Below are positions 63,869-64,000 of a stretch of 64,000 nucleotides of DNA, piece by piece (position 1 is the first letter of the stretch; the number at the start of each line of letters is the position of its first letter). The translations under genes and the position numbers were made by a program. This DNA is from Bog-756 sp963837805 (GTDB lineage Bacteria > Actinomycetota > Acidimicrobiia > Acidimicrobiales > RAAP-2). The notes beneath the pieces are model-generated. The model saw only the letters and a program-made list of their open reading frames with translations, ran no database searches and had not been told where the DNA came from. Location: positions 1-64,000 of the forward strand of contig CAWIOU010000033.1 of NCBI GenBank assembly GCA_963837805.1, in the 5' to 3' direction.

Positions 63869-64000
63869 GGTTGTGGACGCCCTGACTCTCGAGCTCGGCC
63901 TGGAGCCGGCTCCTGCCCCGCGACAGCCGCGATTTGACGGTACCCACCGGCGATCCGACCTCGGCCGCCACTTCTTCCACCGAGAGGCCGGCGACGTGAT
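63861..64000 (-). CDS. ECF sigma factor, C-terminal part (window edge)
   Basis: The last 45 residues are in the window: HVAGLSVEEVAAEVGSPVGT then VKSRLSRGRSRLQAELE, the region 4 helix-turn-helix of ECF sigma factors, ending at the TGA overlapping the serpin ATG. Regions 2 and upstream sequence lie beyond 64,000. It presumably drives stress or envelope genes and is controlled by the serpin-bearing membrane protein. Confidence 0.85.
   Translation of the reverse strand, partial: HVAGLSVEEVAAEVGSPVGTVKSRLSRGRSRLQAELESQGVHNHG

Overview
The window is high-GC DNA from an actinobacterium, most likely an uncultured relative of the Acidimicrobiia. Pointers are the ClpS-DUF2017 gene pair, two F420-type LLM oxidoreductases, polyphosphate glucokinase, an actinobacterial SCO6880-type T4SS, an intramolecular repeat protein of a kind I associate with Acidimicrobiia, and many genes that look leaderless (TANNNT about 6-9 nt before the start codon, no Shine-Dalgarno). 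The class is an inference; no 16S gene is present.

Bases 1-19,400 form an accessory-looking region: a LAL/LuxR regulator, hemerythrin-like protein, MFS exporter, NmrA-like reductase, DUF4386-like membrane protein, membrane-bound alpha/beta hydrolase, NarL-type two-component pair, ABC-2 exporter and BTAD/AfsR-type regulator. Many of these carry frameshifts (decay or residual assembly indels). A 105-bp direct repeat (1-105 and 7056-7160) with a 3' half tRNA-Ala next to it suggests a recombined or integrated segment.

Bases 19,400-29,840 are a clear island. It is bounded by long direct repeats that contain the 3' half of tRNA-Arg(ACG) on the left and the whole tRNA on the right. Its cargo is a four-gene overlapping operon with the hallmarks of Wadjet type III (JetA-JetB-JetC-JetD: kleisin-like, accessory, SMC/MukB-like ATPase, Toprim-like nuclease) followed by a Phd/VapC toxin-antitoxin pair. 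No integrase lies inside.

Bases 29,990-43,400 look like chromosomal backbone: a CoA transferase and a DUF35/thiolase-like pair that share a CTGACGGGGCGTCAG operator, a quinone oxidoreductase, a CHAD-domain protein convergent with polyphosphate glucokinase, an amidase, an LLM oxidoreductase, a cytochrome P450, an IS110-like remnant, a secreted 42-residue-repeat protein and an FAD oxidoreductase. A hexameric minisatellite follows.

Bases 43,565-50,338 (minus strand) hold a compact T4SS core: DUF6112 pilin-like protein, VirB6/TrbL-like protein, SCO6880-like protein, VirB4-like ATPase and VirD4-like coupling protein. No relaxase or integrase is visible. A 4-nt deletion in an ETADY-coding repeat puts the VirB4 and VirD4 genes in one open frame.

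Bases 50,458-64,000 are housekeeping backbone: a SenX3/RegX3-like pair, serS, an ABC-2 exporter, cytochrome oxidase biogenesis (tlpA-like, ctaB, ctaA), clpS and DUF2017, a tRNA-Glu/Asp/Phe cluster, an LLM oxidoreductase, an LppX-like anchored protein, and at the edge an ECF sigma factor overlapping a gene for a membrane-anchored serpin.
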